DNA from: Saccharomonospora viridis DSM 43017 | GTDB taxonomy: Bacteria > Actinomycetota > Actinomycetes > Mycobacteriales > Pseudonocardiaceae | Direction of reading: 5' to 3' | DNA length: 64,000 nucleotides | Assembly (NCBI RefSeq): GCF_000023865.1 | Contig: NC_013159.1 | Span: 1,142,001 to 1,206,000 of the forward strand | Shown: positions 9,203 through 16,526 of the stretch, piece after piece | Numbering within the stretch: position 1 is the stretch's first letter | Layout of the letters: each line of letters begins with the position of its first letter | Notes under the pieces: model-generated | The model's database searches: none | What the model was told of the DNA's origin: nothing | Seen by the model: the letters and a program-made list of their open reading frames with translations, nothing else | Position numbers and translations under genes: made by a program

Positions 9203-10206
9203 GCCGTCCGGTAACACTGTTCACCGGCCAGTGGGCCGACATGCCGTTCGAGGAAGTGTGCCGACTCGCGTCGGAGTGGGGATACGACGGGCTGGAGATC
9301 GCCTGCTCGGGAGACCACTTCGAGGTCGACCGTGCTCTGTCCGAAGAGGACTATGTGGCGAACAAGTTGAAGCTGCTCGAATCCTACGGCCTCAAGGTGT
9401 GGGCGATCTCCAACCACCTCGTGGGGCAAGCGGTGTGCGACGATCCGATCGACGAACGCCACCGCAACATCCTGCCCGCCCGGATCTGGGGTGACGGCGA
9501 CCCCGAGGGGGTGCGACAGCGGGCCGCGGCCGAGATGGCCGACACCGCCAGGGCCGCCGCGAAGCTCGGTGTGGACACCGTCATCGGTTTCACCGGCTCC
9601 AAGATCTGGAAGTACGTGGCGATGTTCCCGCCCGTGACCGCCGAGATGATCGACGACGGGTACGCCGACTTCGCACGCCGTTGGAACCCGATCCTCGACG
9701 TCTTCGACGAGGTGGGTGTGCGCTTCGCCCACGAGGTGCACCCGAGCGAGATCGCCTACGACTACTGGACCACCAAACGGACGCTGGAGGCGATCGACCA
9801 CCGGCCCGCGTTCGGGTTGAACTGGGACCCGTCGCACTTCGTGTGGCAGGACCTCGACCCCGTCGGGTTCATCCTGGACTTCGCCGACCGCATCTACCAC
9901 GTGGACTGCAAGGACACGAAGAAGCGGTTCGACGGCCGCAACGGCAGGCTCGGCTCGCACCTGCCGTGGGCCGATCCGCGCCGTGGCTGGGACTTCGTGT
10001 CCACCGGGCACGGCGACGTGGACTGGGAGAGCGCGTTCAGGGCCCTGAACGCCATCGGCTACACCGGGCCGATCTCGGTGGAGTGGGAGGACGCGGGCAT
10101 GGACCGCTTGCGGGGAGCCGCCGAAGCCGTCACCTACATCCGCAGTCTGTTGTTCGACAAGCCCGAAGCAGCCTTCGACGCCGCGTTCAGCACGGAGAGG
10201 AACTGA
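9199..10206 (+). CDS. Sugar phosphate isomerase/epimerase-like TIM barrel
   Basis: A 335-residue xylose-isomerase-like barrel with a well preserved metal site: E179 (FAHEVHPSE), D210 and H213 (NWDPSH), H234 (YHVDCKD) and E295 (SVEWEDAG). It resembles sugar phosphate isomerases/epimerases acting on polyols or keto-sugars, and differs from EboE and the EboA-fused barrel. The ATG overlaps the stop of the phosphodiesterase gene (ATGA), placing it in the ebo-type operon. It would be cytoplasmic. It is the third of four TIM barrels of this superfamily in the operon, so the pathway probably contains several isomerisation or epimerisation steps on one carbon skeleton. Confidence 0.85.
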   Translation: MSRPVTLFTGQWADMPFEEVCRLASEWGYDGLEIACSGDHFEVDRALSEEDYVANKLKLLESYGLKVWAISNHLVGQAVCDDPIDERHRNILPARIWGDGDPEGVRQRAAAEMADTARAAAKLGVDTVIGFTGSKIWKYVAMFPPVTAEMIDDGYADFARRWNPILDVFDEVGVRFAHEVHPSEIAYDYWTTKRTLEAIDHRPAFGLNWDPSHFVWQDLDPVGFILDFADRIYHVDCKDTKKRFDGRNGRLGSHLPWADPRRGWDFVSTGHGDVDWESAFRALNAIGYTGPISVEWEDAGMDRLRGAAEAVTYIRSLLFDKPEAAFDAAFSTERN

Positions 10207-10212
10207 CCCGCG

Positions 10213-11070
10213 ATGAGAGACGGAATGCTGTCCCGTAGAGCGATGTTCCGCACCGCGGTCGGGGCTGCGGCGGCCGTGGGGCTCGCCGGAGCCATGAGCG
10301 GCACGGCGCACGCCGACTGGGGTCGGGGCGGTAGGCGCATCCCCAAACAGATGATCAGCATCCAGCTCTACACCCTCCGGAACCTGTTGCAGGACGATCT
10401 GGAGGGCACACTGGAGGCACTGGCCGACATCGGTTACCGCACCGTGGAACTCGCGGGCACCTACGGCCGCTCGGCGGCGGAGTTCCGTCGGCTGCTCGAC
10501 CGATACCACCTCAAGGCCACGTCGGCGCACGTCGGATTCGACGGTGAGGACGTCGATCAGCTCATCGCGGACGCCAAGACGATCGGCTACCGCAAAGCGG
10601 CCTGCGCCTATGCGAACTATTCGACGCTGGAGGAATGGCGGGCGTTCGCGAGGCGACTCGACAAGGCCGCCGCGGCCTTCCGCAAGGCCGGGATCTCGTA
10701 CGGCTACCACAACCACGCGCACGAGTACCAGCCCATCGACGGCATCCGGCCGATCGACGTGATCGCCGAGTGCACCAGTCCCCGCAACGTGCACCTGGAG
10801 TACGACCTGTACTGGTTGGTGGACGCCGGGGCCGATCCGGTGGTGGAGTACTACCGCCGATTCGGCCGGGTCCAGCAGTTCCACGTCAAGGATCGTGCGG
10901 AGGACGGTGGTTGGGCCGACGTCGGCACGGGCACCATCGACTGGCCGACCCTGTTCCGTCGCACCTGGATCGGACCGATGAAGCAGTACATCGTCGAGCA
11001 CGACGACCCGGCCGATCCGTTGAACACCGCCAAGGTGGGATACGAGTACCTGGCGAACGTGCGTTTCTAA
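10213..11070 (+). CDS. Tat-exported sugar phosphate isomerase/epimerase-like protein
   Basis: A 285-residue protein with a twin-arginine signal: S7-R8-R9-A-M-F, then a hydrophobic Ala/Gly/Val segment and a probable cleavage after AHA (32-34). The mature part is a xylose-isomerase-like TIM barrel starting QMISIQLYTLRNLL, with YGYHNHAHE, LEYDLYW and FHVKD as the metal-binding strands. This superfamily is usually cytoplasmic, and Tat export implies that the metal is loaded before translocation. Exported members in actinomycetes are often near DUF1080 and sugar dehydrogenase genes. It lies six bases after the previous gene, and a terminator-like hairpin follows its stop. As last gene of the ebo-type operon it places part of the pathway outside the membrane. 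Confidence 0.85.
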   Translation: MRDGMLSRRAMFRTAVGAAAAVGLAGAMSGTAHADWGRGGRRIPKQMISIQLYTLRNLLQDDLEGTLEALADIGYRTVELAGTYGRSAAEFRRLLDRYHLKATSAHVGFDGEDVDQLIADAKTIGYRKAACAYANYSTLEEWRAFARRLDKAAAAFRKAGISYGYHNHAHEYQPIDGIRPIDVIAECTSPRNVHLEYDLYWLVDAGADPVVEYYRRFGRVQQFHVKDRAEDGGWADVGTGTIDWPTLFRRTWIGPMKQYIVEHDDPADPLNTAKVGYEYLANVRF

Positions 11071-11087
11071 TTCCTGCGGTGATCCCT

Positions 11088-11123
11088 CCGGCCGTGAGTG
11101 GCGGGCGCGCTACCCACGGCCGG
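11088..11123 (+). terminator. Terminator-like hairpin after the ebo-type operon
   Basis: A 9-bp perfect stem CCGGCCGTG (11088-11096) pairs with CACGGCCGG (11115-11123) across an 18-nt loop. It lies 18 bases after the last stop of the operon and before the convergent gene ending at 11179, so it may serve both strands. Confidence 0.55.
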
Positions 11124-11178
11124 GGAACCGGTTGCGCAGGGTTCCGGGACGTGCGGTGTCGGGCTTTCCGAGCCGCTC

Positions 11179-12078
11179 TCAGCCGTCGTACGCCCGCAGT
11201 GTCCGCAGGGCGTTGACCGTCGTGTAACCGCGCCATTCGAGGGCCGCCGCGGGGGAGTGGCTGACGAAGTCGACGGTCCAGCCGCCGTCGTCCGCCTGAT
11301 CGGACCGCAGTCGTCGCAGGTCGGCCTCGATCGCGGACTCGGCGAGTAACTCACTGGCGAGGCCGGGTGCGGGTGCGAAGTCGAGCGGCCGCATGTACTC
11401 GTTCTTAGCGCCGCCTTGGACGTGCACCCTCCCGTCGGAGGGCACGAAGACACGCAGCACCTCGAGCAGTTCCCTCGCGGTCTTAGGCTGTCGGGCGCTC
11501 AGTGCGTCGGCGAACCGCACGGCGAAGGCCAGTTCGATGGCGTGGGGGACCCGGTCCTCCTCCTGAAGCCGGCGGATGGCCGCCACGCAGAACTCGGTGG
11601 CACGCGACAACCACGGGTGGTCGGCCACGGTCCGATCATGCTGTGCGACGCGGTGCGCGTGCAGGGCCACGACGGACGTGATCTGCAACGACGACGTCGA
11701 CGGATCCGCCCGGACCCAAAACGGTGCGCAGTTTTCCGGTTCGGTGACCGGCAGGGCGAACGGCAGCCCACCGTCCGGCAGGGTGACGGTCAGCAACCAG
11801 TCGCAAAGCTGCTCGGCCTGGGGGCTGGTGACCGGGTCGATCTCGGCCAGCACTTCGAAGGCGTGGAGCGCGGCGGCCGGTTGGCTCTCGGGCGAACGCA
11901 GATCGGGTTCGAGACCATGGCCGTAGCCGCCGTCGGTGTTGCGGTAGGCGGCGAGCGCGGCCAGCGTCGCTCGTGGGTCGCCACGACCCACGAGGAATCC
12001 GTAGCGGTGCCGGTCGAGCAGGCGTGCATGGCCGGTGAGGAATGTGGCCGCCGCCGACAGGGGCGTGGTGCGGGTCAT
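11179..12078 (-). CDS. Terpenoid-cyclase-fold (prenyltransferase/squalene-oxidase repeat-like) protein of unknown function
   Basis: A 299-residue soluble protein with repeated motifs typical of the alpha/alpha-barrel terpenoid cyclase / protein prenyltransferase fold: YRNTDGGYGHGLEPDLRS near the N-terminus and DQADDGGWTVDF near the C-terminus (QxxDGGW-type repeats). It lacks the DxDD motif of true squalene-hopene cyclases, so it is probably not a cyclase. Proteins like this are common single genes in actinomycetes and are often annotated only as prenyltransferase. Start ATG 12078 gives MTRTTPLSAAATFL; a longer reading from 12180 would run through the neighbouring terminator and is rejected. 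It is transcribed towards the ebo-type operon. Confidence 0.65.
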   Translation of the reverse strand: MTRTTPLSAAATFLTGHARLLDRHRYGFLVGRGDPRATLAALAAYRNTDGGYGHGLEPDLRSPESQPAAALHAFEVLAEIDPVTSPQAEQLCDWLLTVTLPDGGLPFALPVTEPENCAPFWVRADPSTSSLQITSVVALHAHRVAQHDRTVADHPWLSRATEFCVAAIRRLQEEDRVPHAIELAFAVRFADALSARQPKTARELLEVLRVFVPSDGRVHVQGGAKNEYMRPLDFAPAPGLASELLAESAIEADLRRLRSDQADDGGWTVDFVSHSPAAALEWRGYTTVNALRTLRAYDG

Positions 12079-12140
12079 GTCCACACAGTAGTGACGTGCT
12101 CCGGTGCGAGCACGGTGGTGAGGAGAGGTTGAGAAAAGCC

Positions 12141-12169
12141 GCCTTCGCCGCGCCTGCCGCGGCGAAGGC
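12141..12169 (-). terminator. Intrinsic terminator of the STAS gene
   Basis: A perfect 12-bp stem (12141-12152 with 12158-12169) has a 5-nt loop. Read on the minus strand it is followed by GGCTTTTCTC, a T-rich tail. It lies 12 bases past the stop of the STAS-domain gene, as expected for a rho-independent terminator. Confidence 0.8.
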
Positions 12170-12181
12170 AACCCTTTCAAC

Positions 12182-12616
12182 TCAGTGAATCACCGGGTTC
12201 GCCTGAAGCGGCAGACCGATCAATTCCTCTCCACGTCGGGGCACCGGCACATCGGCCAACGCCTCCTGAACCGTCGTGTGCAACGGCAGCATGTCGGACA
12301 GGCCCACGGCCTCGATCGGCCTCCGGACCGCGCGCTGGGTGCCGACCACGCGGAGGGGGACCCCCCGTCGTACGGCGGCGTCCTGTGTGTCCAGCAGCAG
12401 AGCCAATCCCGCTGATCCCAGGAACGTGACCTCGCTGAGGTCCACGATCAGCGACTGAGGGGGCGACACGGTCTCGAGCGCCCTGTTCAGGTATTCGGCG
12501 AGTTCGTCCCTCGTGCTGAGGTCGATCTCGCCGCTCACTGTGACAACAACACCTGTTTCTCCATAACACTCGGTGGTTAGTCCCAATAATGAATTGGGTA
12601 TTGCTAGTTCGGACAC
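12182..12616 (-). CDS. STAS-domain anti-sigma factor antagonist
   Basis: A 144-residue protein whose middle is a STAS domain. GVVVTVSGEIDLSTRDEL is followed by IVDLSEVTFLGSAGLALLLD, where the Ser of LGSAGL is the site phosphorylated by partner kinases. Such RsbV/SpoIIAA-like proteins bind RsbW-type anti-sigma kinases when dephosphorylated and release a SigB/SigF-like sigma factor. The GTG start at 12616 is preceded by GGAGGT at 12621-12626 in good spacing. An ATG start at 12697 would add 27 residues but has no comparable site. A possible partner kinase lies at 31989-32432, but is not adjacent, so that pairing is only a suggestion. It is monocistronic with its own terminator. Confidence 0.85.
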   Translation of the reverse strand: MSELAIPNSLLGLTTECYGETGVVVTVSGEIDLSTRDELAEYLNRALETVSPPQSLIVDLSEVTFLGSAGLALLLDTQDAAVRRGVPLRVVGTQRAVRRPIEAVGLSDMLPLHTTVQEALADVPVPRRGEELIGLPLQANPVIH

Positions 12617-12787
12617 GGCACCTCCAGCGGTGTCCACGTCAACCGATTGGTCGAAACTATGTCTGGCCGTTGCCTGCTCAACCGCCCGACTGCTCAAAGA
12701 CTAGCCCGGACGGCGCAACGTGCAAAGGCCAAATAGCGCGGGGATTCCCTGAACGAAGGATTCTCGCAACGCAAGGAGTGAGCTTCG

Positions 12788-13204
12788 GTGACACGAGTTC
12801 GGGACATCATGACCAGGGATCCGGCCATCGTCGAAACCAGTGAGACGGTGTCGCGAGCGGCTCGCAGGATGGCTTCCGAAGGGGTCGGCGCGCTCCCCAT
12901 CAAGGGTGAGGACCACAAGCTCAAAGGCATGCTCACCGACCGCGACATCGTGGTGAAAGTGCTGGCAGAGGGCAAGGATCCGGTGGCCCTGCACGCCGGT
13001 GAGCTGGCACAGGGCGACGTCGTGTCGGTGGGGCCGGACGAGGACGTCTCCGTGGCGCTGGAGAAGATGGCCCGACACCAGCTGCGTCGCCTCCCCGTGG
13101 TGCAGGAGGAGGAATTGGTCGGCATCGTGGCCCAGGCCGACGCCGCACGGGAACTGTCGGACGCTGATGTGGGGAACACGGTCGAGAACATCTCCCGTGA
13201 CTGA
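12788..13204 (+). CDS. Two-CBS-domain protein
   Basis: A 138-residue protein made almost only of two CBS motifs: VRDIMTRDPAIVETSETVSRA...GMLTDRDIV and DVVSVGPDEDVSVAL...LVGIVAQADAA. Stand-alone CBS pairs bind adenine nucleotides or S-adenosyl ligands and regulate partner proteins; the hypoxia-response proteins of mycobacteria are similar. The GTG start follows AAGGAG by about eight bases. It is divergent from the STAS gene, with which it shares a 171-bp upstream region. The partner is unknown. Confidence 0.85.
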   Translation: MTRVRDIMTRDPAIVETSETVSRAARRMASEGVGALPIKGEDHKLKGMLTDRDIVVKVLAEGKDPVALHAGELAQGDVVSVGPDEDVSVALEKMARHQLRRLPVVQEEELVGIVAQADAARELSDADVGNTVENISRD

Positions 13205-13540
13205 TCGAGTGAATTTTTCCGGAGGATTCCCGGCTTCTTCGAAATAGTCAGTGTCTAGTTCGGCTTCTGGTTCGACGTCTGGTTCCGTCGGCCGGTCCGA
13301 GATCGATTTCACTCGGAATCCGATCGAAGGGAAAATCGCGTGGAAAGATCTTTCCCGGAGTCCGTCGTGAAACCGTCCGGGAGAGAAGGGCAGAGAAGGA
13401 CGCCGCCTCATCGCGGGATTTCGTGAAACCTGTTCGTTTTCGCTGTGAATACCGCGGCCGTCCTCGTCCGTCTTCGTCCGTTCTCGTCCGTCCTCGTCCG
13501 TTCTCGTCCGTGCTCGTCTGTCCTCACCGCCTGGCCGATG
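13205..13540. other. Intergenic region, 336 bp
   Basis: This region lies between the CBS-pair gene and the convergent end of the UDP-glucose dehydrogenase gene. No convincing gene was found. Its first part is less GC-rich than the surroundings, and its last part holds the 10-bp tandem repeat described separately. No clear terminator hairpin is visible. Confidence 0.6.
13461..13520. repeat. 10-bp tandem repeat, six units
   Basis: Six consecutive 10-bp units of the form TNNTCGTCCG (for example TCCTCGTCCG, TTCTCGTCCG) run in exact register from 13461 to 13520; a decayed seventh unit follows. The third base-pair columns vary (TC, TT, TG), while TCGTCYG is almost invariant. One strand is pyrimidine rich. 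It lies 20 bases beyond the 3' end of the UDP-glucose dehydrogenase gene. Function unknown; it may be a slippage-prone locus. Confidence 0.85.
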
Positions 13541-14872
13541 TCAGCGGCCCAGGCGGTGATACGCGAATCCGGCTCGGGTCACGGCCTCGGCCTCGAGCAG
13601 GTTCCGGGCGTCCACGACCGTGGGGCGGTCGGCCAGTTCGGCCAGTTGGGCCCAGTCCAGCGCCCGGAACTGCGGCCACTCCGTCAGCAGGACGAGACCG
13701 GCGGAGTCCTTCGCGACGAGTGTCGGATCGTCCACCACATGGACGGGCCGGACGTCCGCCGTGCGGTCCACCCCCGGGTCGTAACCGGTCAACACGGCAC
13801 CCGCCTCGGCCAGCAGCGCGGCGACGGCCAACGCCGGTGACTCCCGGACGTCGTCCGTGCCCGCTTTGAAGGTCAACCCGAGTAGACCCAACCGCAGTCC
13901 GGCCAACGAACCGTCGGGGGAGCCCGTGACCGCCTCACGCACCTTCTCCACCACCCGCTCGTGCTGACGTCGGTTGGCGGCCATCGCGTCGGCCAGCACG
14001 GCGAAGTCCACCCCGGCCTGTTTCGCCGCGTGCAGCAACGCGCGGGTGTCCTTCGGCAGACAGGAGCCTCCCCAGCCGGGACCGGGGGACAGAAACGCCG
14101 TCCCGATGCGGGGGTCGAGGCGCATGGTCTCGGCCACGTCGATGACCTCGGCCCCCAGTCGTTCGGAGAGTTCGGTGAGCACGTTCACGTAGGACACCTT
14201 CAGCGCGAGGAAGGCGTTGCTGGCGTACTTCCCGAGTTCCGAACTGGCCGGCTCAGTGCGCAGCACGGGAGCGGAGACGCCCTCGTAGAGGGCGGCCACC
14301 CGGTCGGCGGCGGTCGCCTCGGTCGCACCGATCACGATGCGGTCGGGGTTCAGGAAGTCGTGAACGGCGTGGCCCTCCCTGAGGAACTCGGGGTTGCTCA
14401 CCGTGGCGCGGCCCAGTGCGCGGGCCGTGCGTTCCGTGGTGCCGACCGGAACGGTCGACTTGATCACCACGACGCAGTCGCGGTCGAGTACGTCGGACAA
14501 CGTCTCGACGGCGGCGTCGAAAGCCCGCAGGTCGGTGGTGCCGTCGGAATGCACCGGGGTCGGCACGCAGAGCAGGACGACCTCGGCGGTGGCCAGCCCG
14601 GCGAGGTCGGTGGTGAACGACAGGGAGCCGTCGGCGAGGCGGGCGTTCACCAGTTCACCGAGCCCCGGCTCGGCGATCGGCACCTCGCCGCGGCGAAGGA
14701 GGGCCACCTTGTCGGCGTCGATGTCCACGCCCGTCACCCGATGCCCCAGGTGGGCAAGGCAGGCTGCGCTGGTCAGTCCGACATAGCCCGTGCCGACGAC
14801 ACCGACCGTGAGCCGGTCTTCCCGGTGGGACCTCCCTGGTCGGGCGGCAGGCCTGCTGTGTTGGTCCGACAT
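13541..14872 (-). CDS. UDP-glucose 6-dehydrogenase
   Basis: A 443-residue nucleotide-sugar dehydrogenase. The NAD-binding GTGYVGL motif lies at residues 27-33, and the catalytic cysteine sits in the GGSCLPKDT motif of the central domain. The C-terminal domain has the usual GLTFKAGTDDVRESPA stretch. The enzyme should oxidise UDP-glucose to UDP-glucuronate with two NAD. A UDP-glucuronate decarboxylase-like gene lies at 22904, so the pair can make UDP-xylose for the glycan locus. ATG 14872 has GGAGGT six bases upstream. Its first 100 bases overlap the 3' end of the preceding glycosyltransferase gene, which is unusual but each frame has good coding features. It is the last gene of the minus-strand operon. 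Confidence 0.9.
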   Translation of the reverse strand: MSDQHSRPAARPGRSHREDRLTVGVVGTGYVGLTSAACLAHLGHRVTGVDIDADKVALLRRGEVPIAEPGLGELVNARLADGSLSFTTDLAGLATAEVVLLCVPTPVHSDGTTDLRAFDAAVETLSDVLDRDCVVVIKSTVPVGTTERTARALGRATVSNPEFLREGHAVHDFLNPDRIVIGATEATAADRVAALYEGVSAPVLRTEPASSELGKYASNAFLALKVSYVNVLTELSERLGAEVIDVAETMRLDPRIGTAFLSPGPGWGGSCLPKDTRALLHAAKQAGVDFAVLADAMAANRRQHERVVEKVREAVTGSPDGSLAGLRLGLLGLTFKAGTDDVRESPALAVAALLAEAGAVLTGYDPGVDRTADVRPVHVVDDPTLVAKDSAGLVLLTEWPQFRALDWAQLAELADRPTVVDARNLLEAEAVTRAGFAYHRLGR

Positions 14873-15849
14873 GGAACACCTCCGACGAGCAGCGTCCGCG
14901 CCGCCTCGAGCACGGCGGGCACGGTGAGCCGCAGCAGTCCCGGGTCCGGGGTCGGTGCGTGAGGATCACCGACGGTGCCCGACCACAACACCACGTGCTG
15001 CGGCCGGGTGGTGGGTGGGCCCCACAGGTCCGGTGGCGTCGGCCCGAACAACAGGACCGACGGGGTTCCGAAGGCGGTGGCGAGGTGGCCGACACCCGTG
15101 TCCCCGCAGACGACCAGGGCGGCGTCGGCCACGAGCGCCGCCAAGCCCGCGAGGTCCTGACCCACGAACACGGCCTCGCGACCGAGCCCCGCGCGCTCGG
15201 CGACCTCGGTGGCCAACGGACGTTCCGCCTCGTCACCGGTGACGATCACGGGCCTGGCCCCGGCCTCCCGGCCATCCGTCTCAACCGTGCGGGTGACGTC
15301 GTGGGTGAGGGCGCGCGCGACGGCGGCGAACCGTTCCGGGGGCCATCGGCGGGCCGGGAAGGCCGCACCGGGGTGGATCACCACCGCGCCCGGTGCGGGA
15401 CTCGGTTCGGAAGGCGGCGGCAACCACAGCTCCTCCGGATCGACGGGGATGCCGTGACAGGCCAGCAACACACCCCACCGCTCCACCTCGTGCAGATCGC
15501 CTTTCCAGGCGGGACCGTCGAGCCGGGGGAAGTCCGGATGCCGGTGGGTGATGAGCCTTTCCGGGCGGGTGGTGAGCAGGTCGGCGATGCTCTGCGGTCC
15601 GCTGCCGTGGAGGTTCACGGCGAGATCGGGACGGAACGGCGCCCCGACGCCGTGCCGCAACGCTCCCAGGCCCGGTGTGGGGAGCAGGACGTCCACGGCG
15701 TCGAGCAGCGACACCAGCGGTTCCAACGGCGCGGGCGCGGCCAGCACCAGCTCGTCGTCCGGCCGCGCCCGACGCAGGGCACGGAGCGCGGGCACGGCGG
15801 TCAACAGATCGCCGAGCCCGAGCGCGCGCAACACGAGCGTTACGGCCAT
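14773..15849 (-). CDS. GT9-family (heptosyltransferase-like) glycosyltransferase
   Basis: A 358-residue GT-B enzyme of family GT9. It starts LVLRALGLGDLLTAVPALRAL, the N-terminal signature of ADP-heptose:LPS heptosyltransferases. The donor site is marked by VIHPGAAFPARRWP and VVCGDTGVGHLATAFGTPSVLLFGP. With a full heptose-activation pathway in the same operon it is the likely transferase of that heptose. The C-terminal tail of about 33 residues overlaps the start of the dehydrogenase gene and reads as low-complexity. The ATG at 15849 overlaps the end of the SDR gene by 10 bases. The acceptor is unknown. Confidence 0.85.
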   Translation of the reverse strand: MAVTLVLRALGLGDLLTAVPALRALRRARPDDELVLAAPAPLEPLVSLLDAVDVLLPTPGLGALRHGVGAPFRPDLAVNLHGSGPQSIADLLTTRPERLITHRHPDFPRLDGPAWKGDLHEVERWGVLLACHGIPVDPEELWLPPPSEPSPAPGAVVIHPGAAFPARRWPPERFAAVARALTHDVTRTVETDGREAGARPVIVTGDEAERPLATEVAERAGLGREAVFVGQDLAGLAALVADAALVVCGDTGVGHLATAFGTPSVLLFGPTPPDLWGPPTTRPQHVVLWSGTVGDPHAPTPDPGLLRLTVPAVLEAARTLLVGGVPCRTNTAGLPPDQGGPTGKTGSRSVSSARAMSD

Positions 15850-16526
15850 GACCCCTCTTCGGAGTGGCAGACGACCATCTCCCGCACCTCGCAACCCGCC
15901 GGCTGCCGCAGTGCGTGGAGGACGGCCTTGGCCACGTGCTCGGGCCGGTTGAGCTTCGCGTCCGGCGGAGGTTTGTACTGGTCGTCCCTGCCGTCGAAGA
16001 ACGCGGTGTCCATGCCGCCGGGCACCAGCAGCGTGACGCCGATCCGGCCCGCGGTCTCGGCGGCGAGCGCACGGGTGAACCCGACGACACCGGCCTTGGA
16101 CGCGCAGTACGCCGTGGCGTCGGACACCGAGCGCAGGCCCAATGTGGACGAACACGTCACCACGGTGCCGCGCGACCGTTCGAGGTAGGGCAGGGCGGCC
16201 CGCACGACGGCGGCGGTGCCCAGGAGGTTGACCTGGACGACCCGTTCCCACTCCTTGGTGGAGATCGTGCTCAGACTGCCCGGGATGTCGATCCCCGCCG
16301 CGGTGAACACGGCGTCGAGCCCACCCGCACGTTCGGCCAGTTCACGTACGGCGCTCTCGGCGGCGGGGGTGTCGGCCAGGTCGGCGCACACGTAATCCAC
16401 CCGACCGTCCACACCGGATGCCGGAGGTTCGCGGTCGAGGACGAGCGGCGTGCCGCCCGCGGCGAGGACCTCCCGGACGGTCGCGGCGCCCAATCCCGAC
16501 GATCCGCCGCTGATCAGAACTTTCAT
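15840..16526 (-). CDS. Short-chain dehydrogenase/reductase in the heptose operon
   Basis: A 228-residue classical SDR. The N-terminal NAD(P)-binding motif is SGGSSGLGAATV, and the catalytic site is YCASK with an upstream Ser in VTCSSTLGL. The start at 16526 lies inside the stop of the hldE gene (ATGA), whereas a longer reading to 16562 would overlap hldE more deeply. SDRs of this length reduce or oxidise a carbonyl on sugars and many other substrates. In this position it may modify the heptose, for example by an oxidation/reduction that changes stereochemistry, but no family-specific motif proves it. Confidence 0.8.
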   Translation of the reverse strand: MKVLISGGSSGLGAATVREVLAAGGTPLVLDREPPASGVDGRVDYVCADLADTPAAESAVRELAERAGGLDAVFTAAGIDIPGSLSTISTKEWERVVQVNLLGTAAVVRAALPYLERSRGTVVTCSSTLGLRSVSDATAYCASKAGVVGFTRALAAETAGRIGVTLLVPGGMDTAFFDGRDDQYKPPPDAKLNRPEHVAKAVLHALRQPAGCEVREMVVCHSEEGSWP

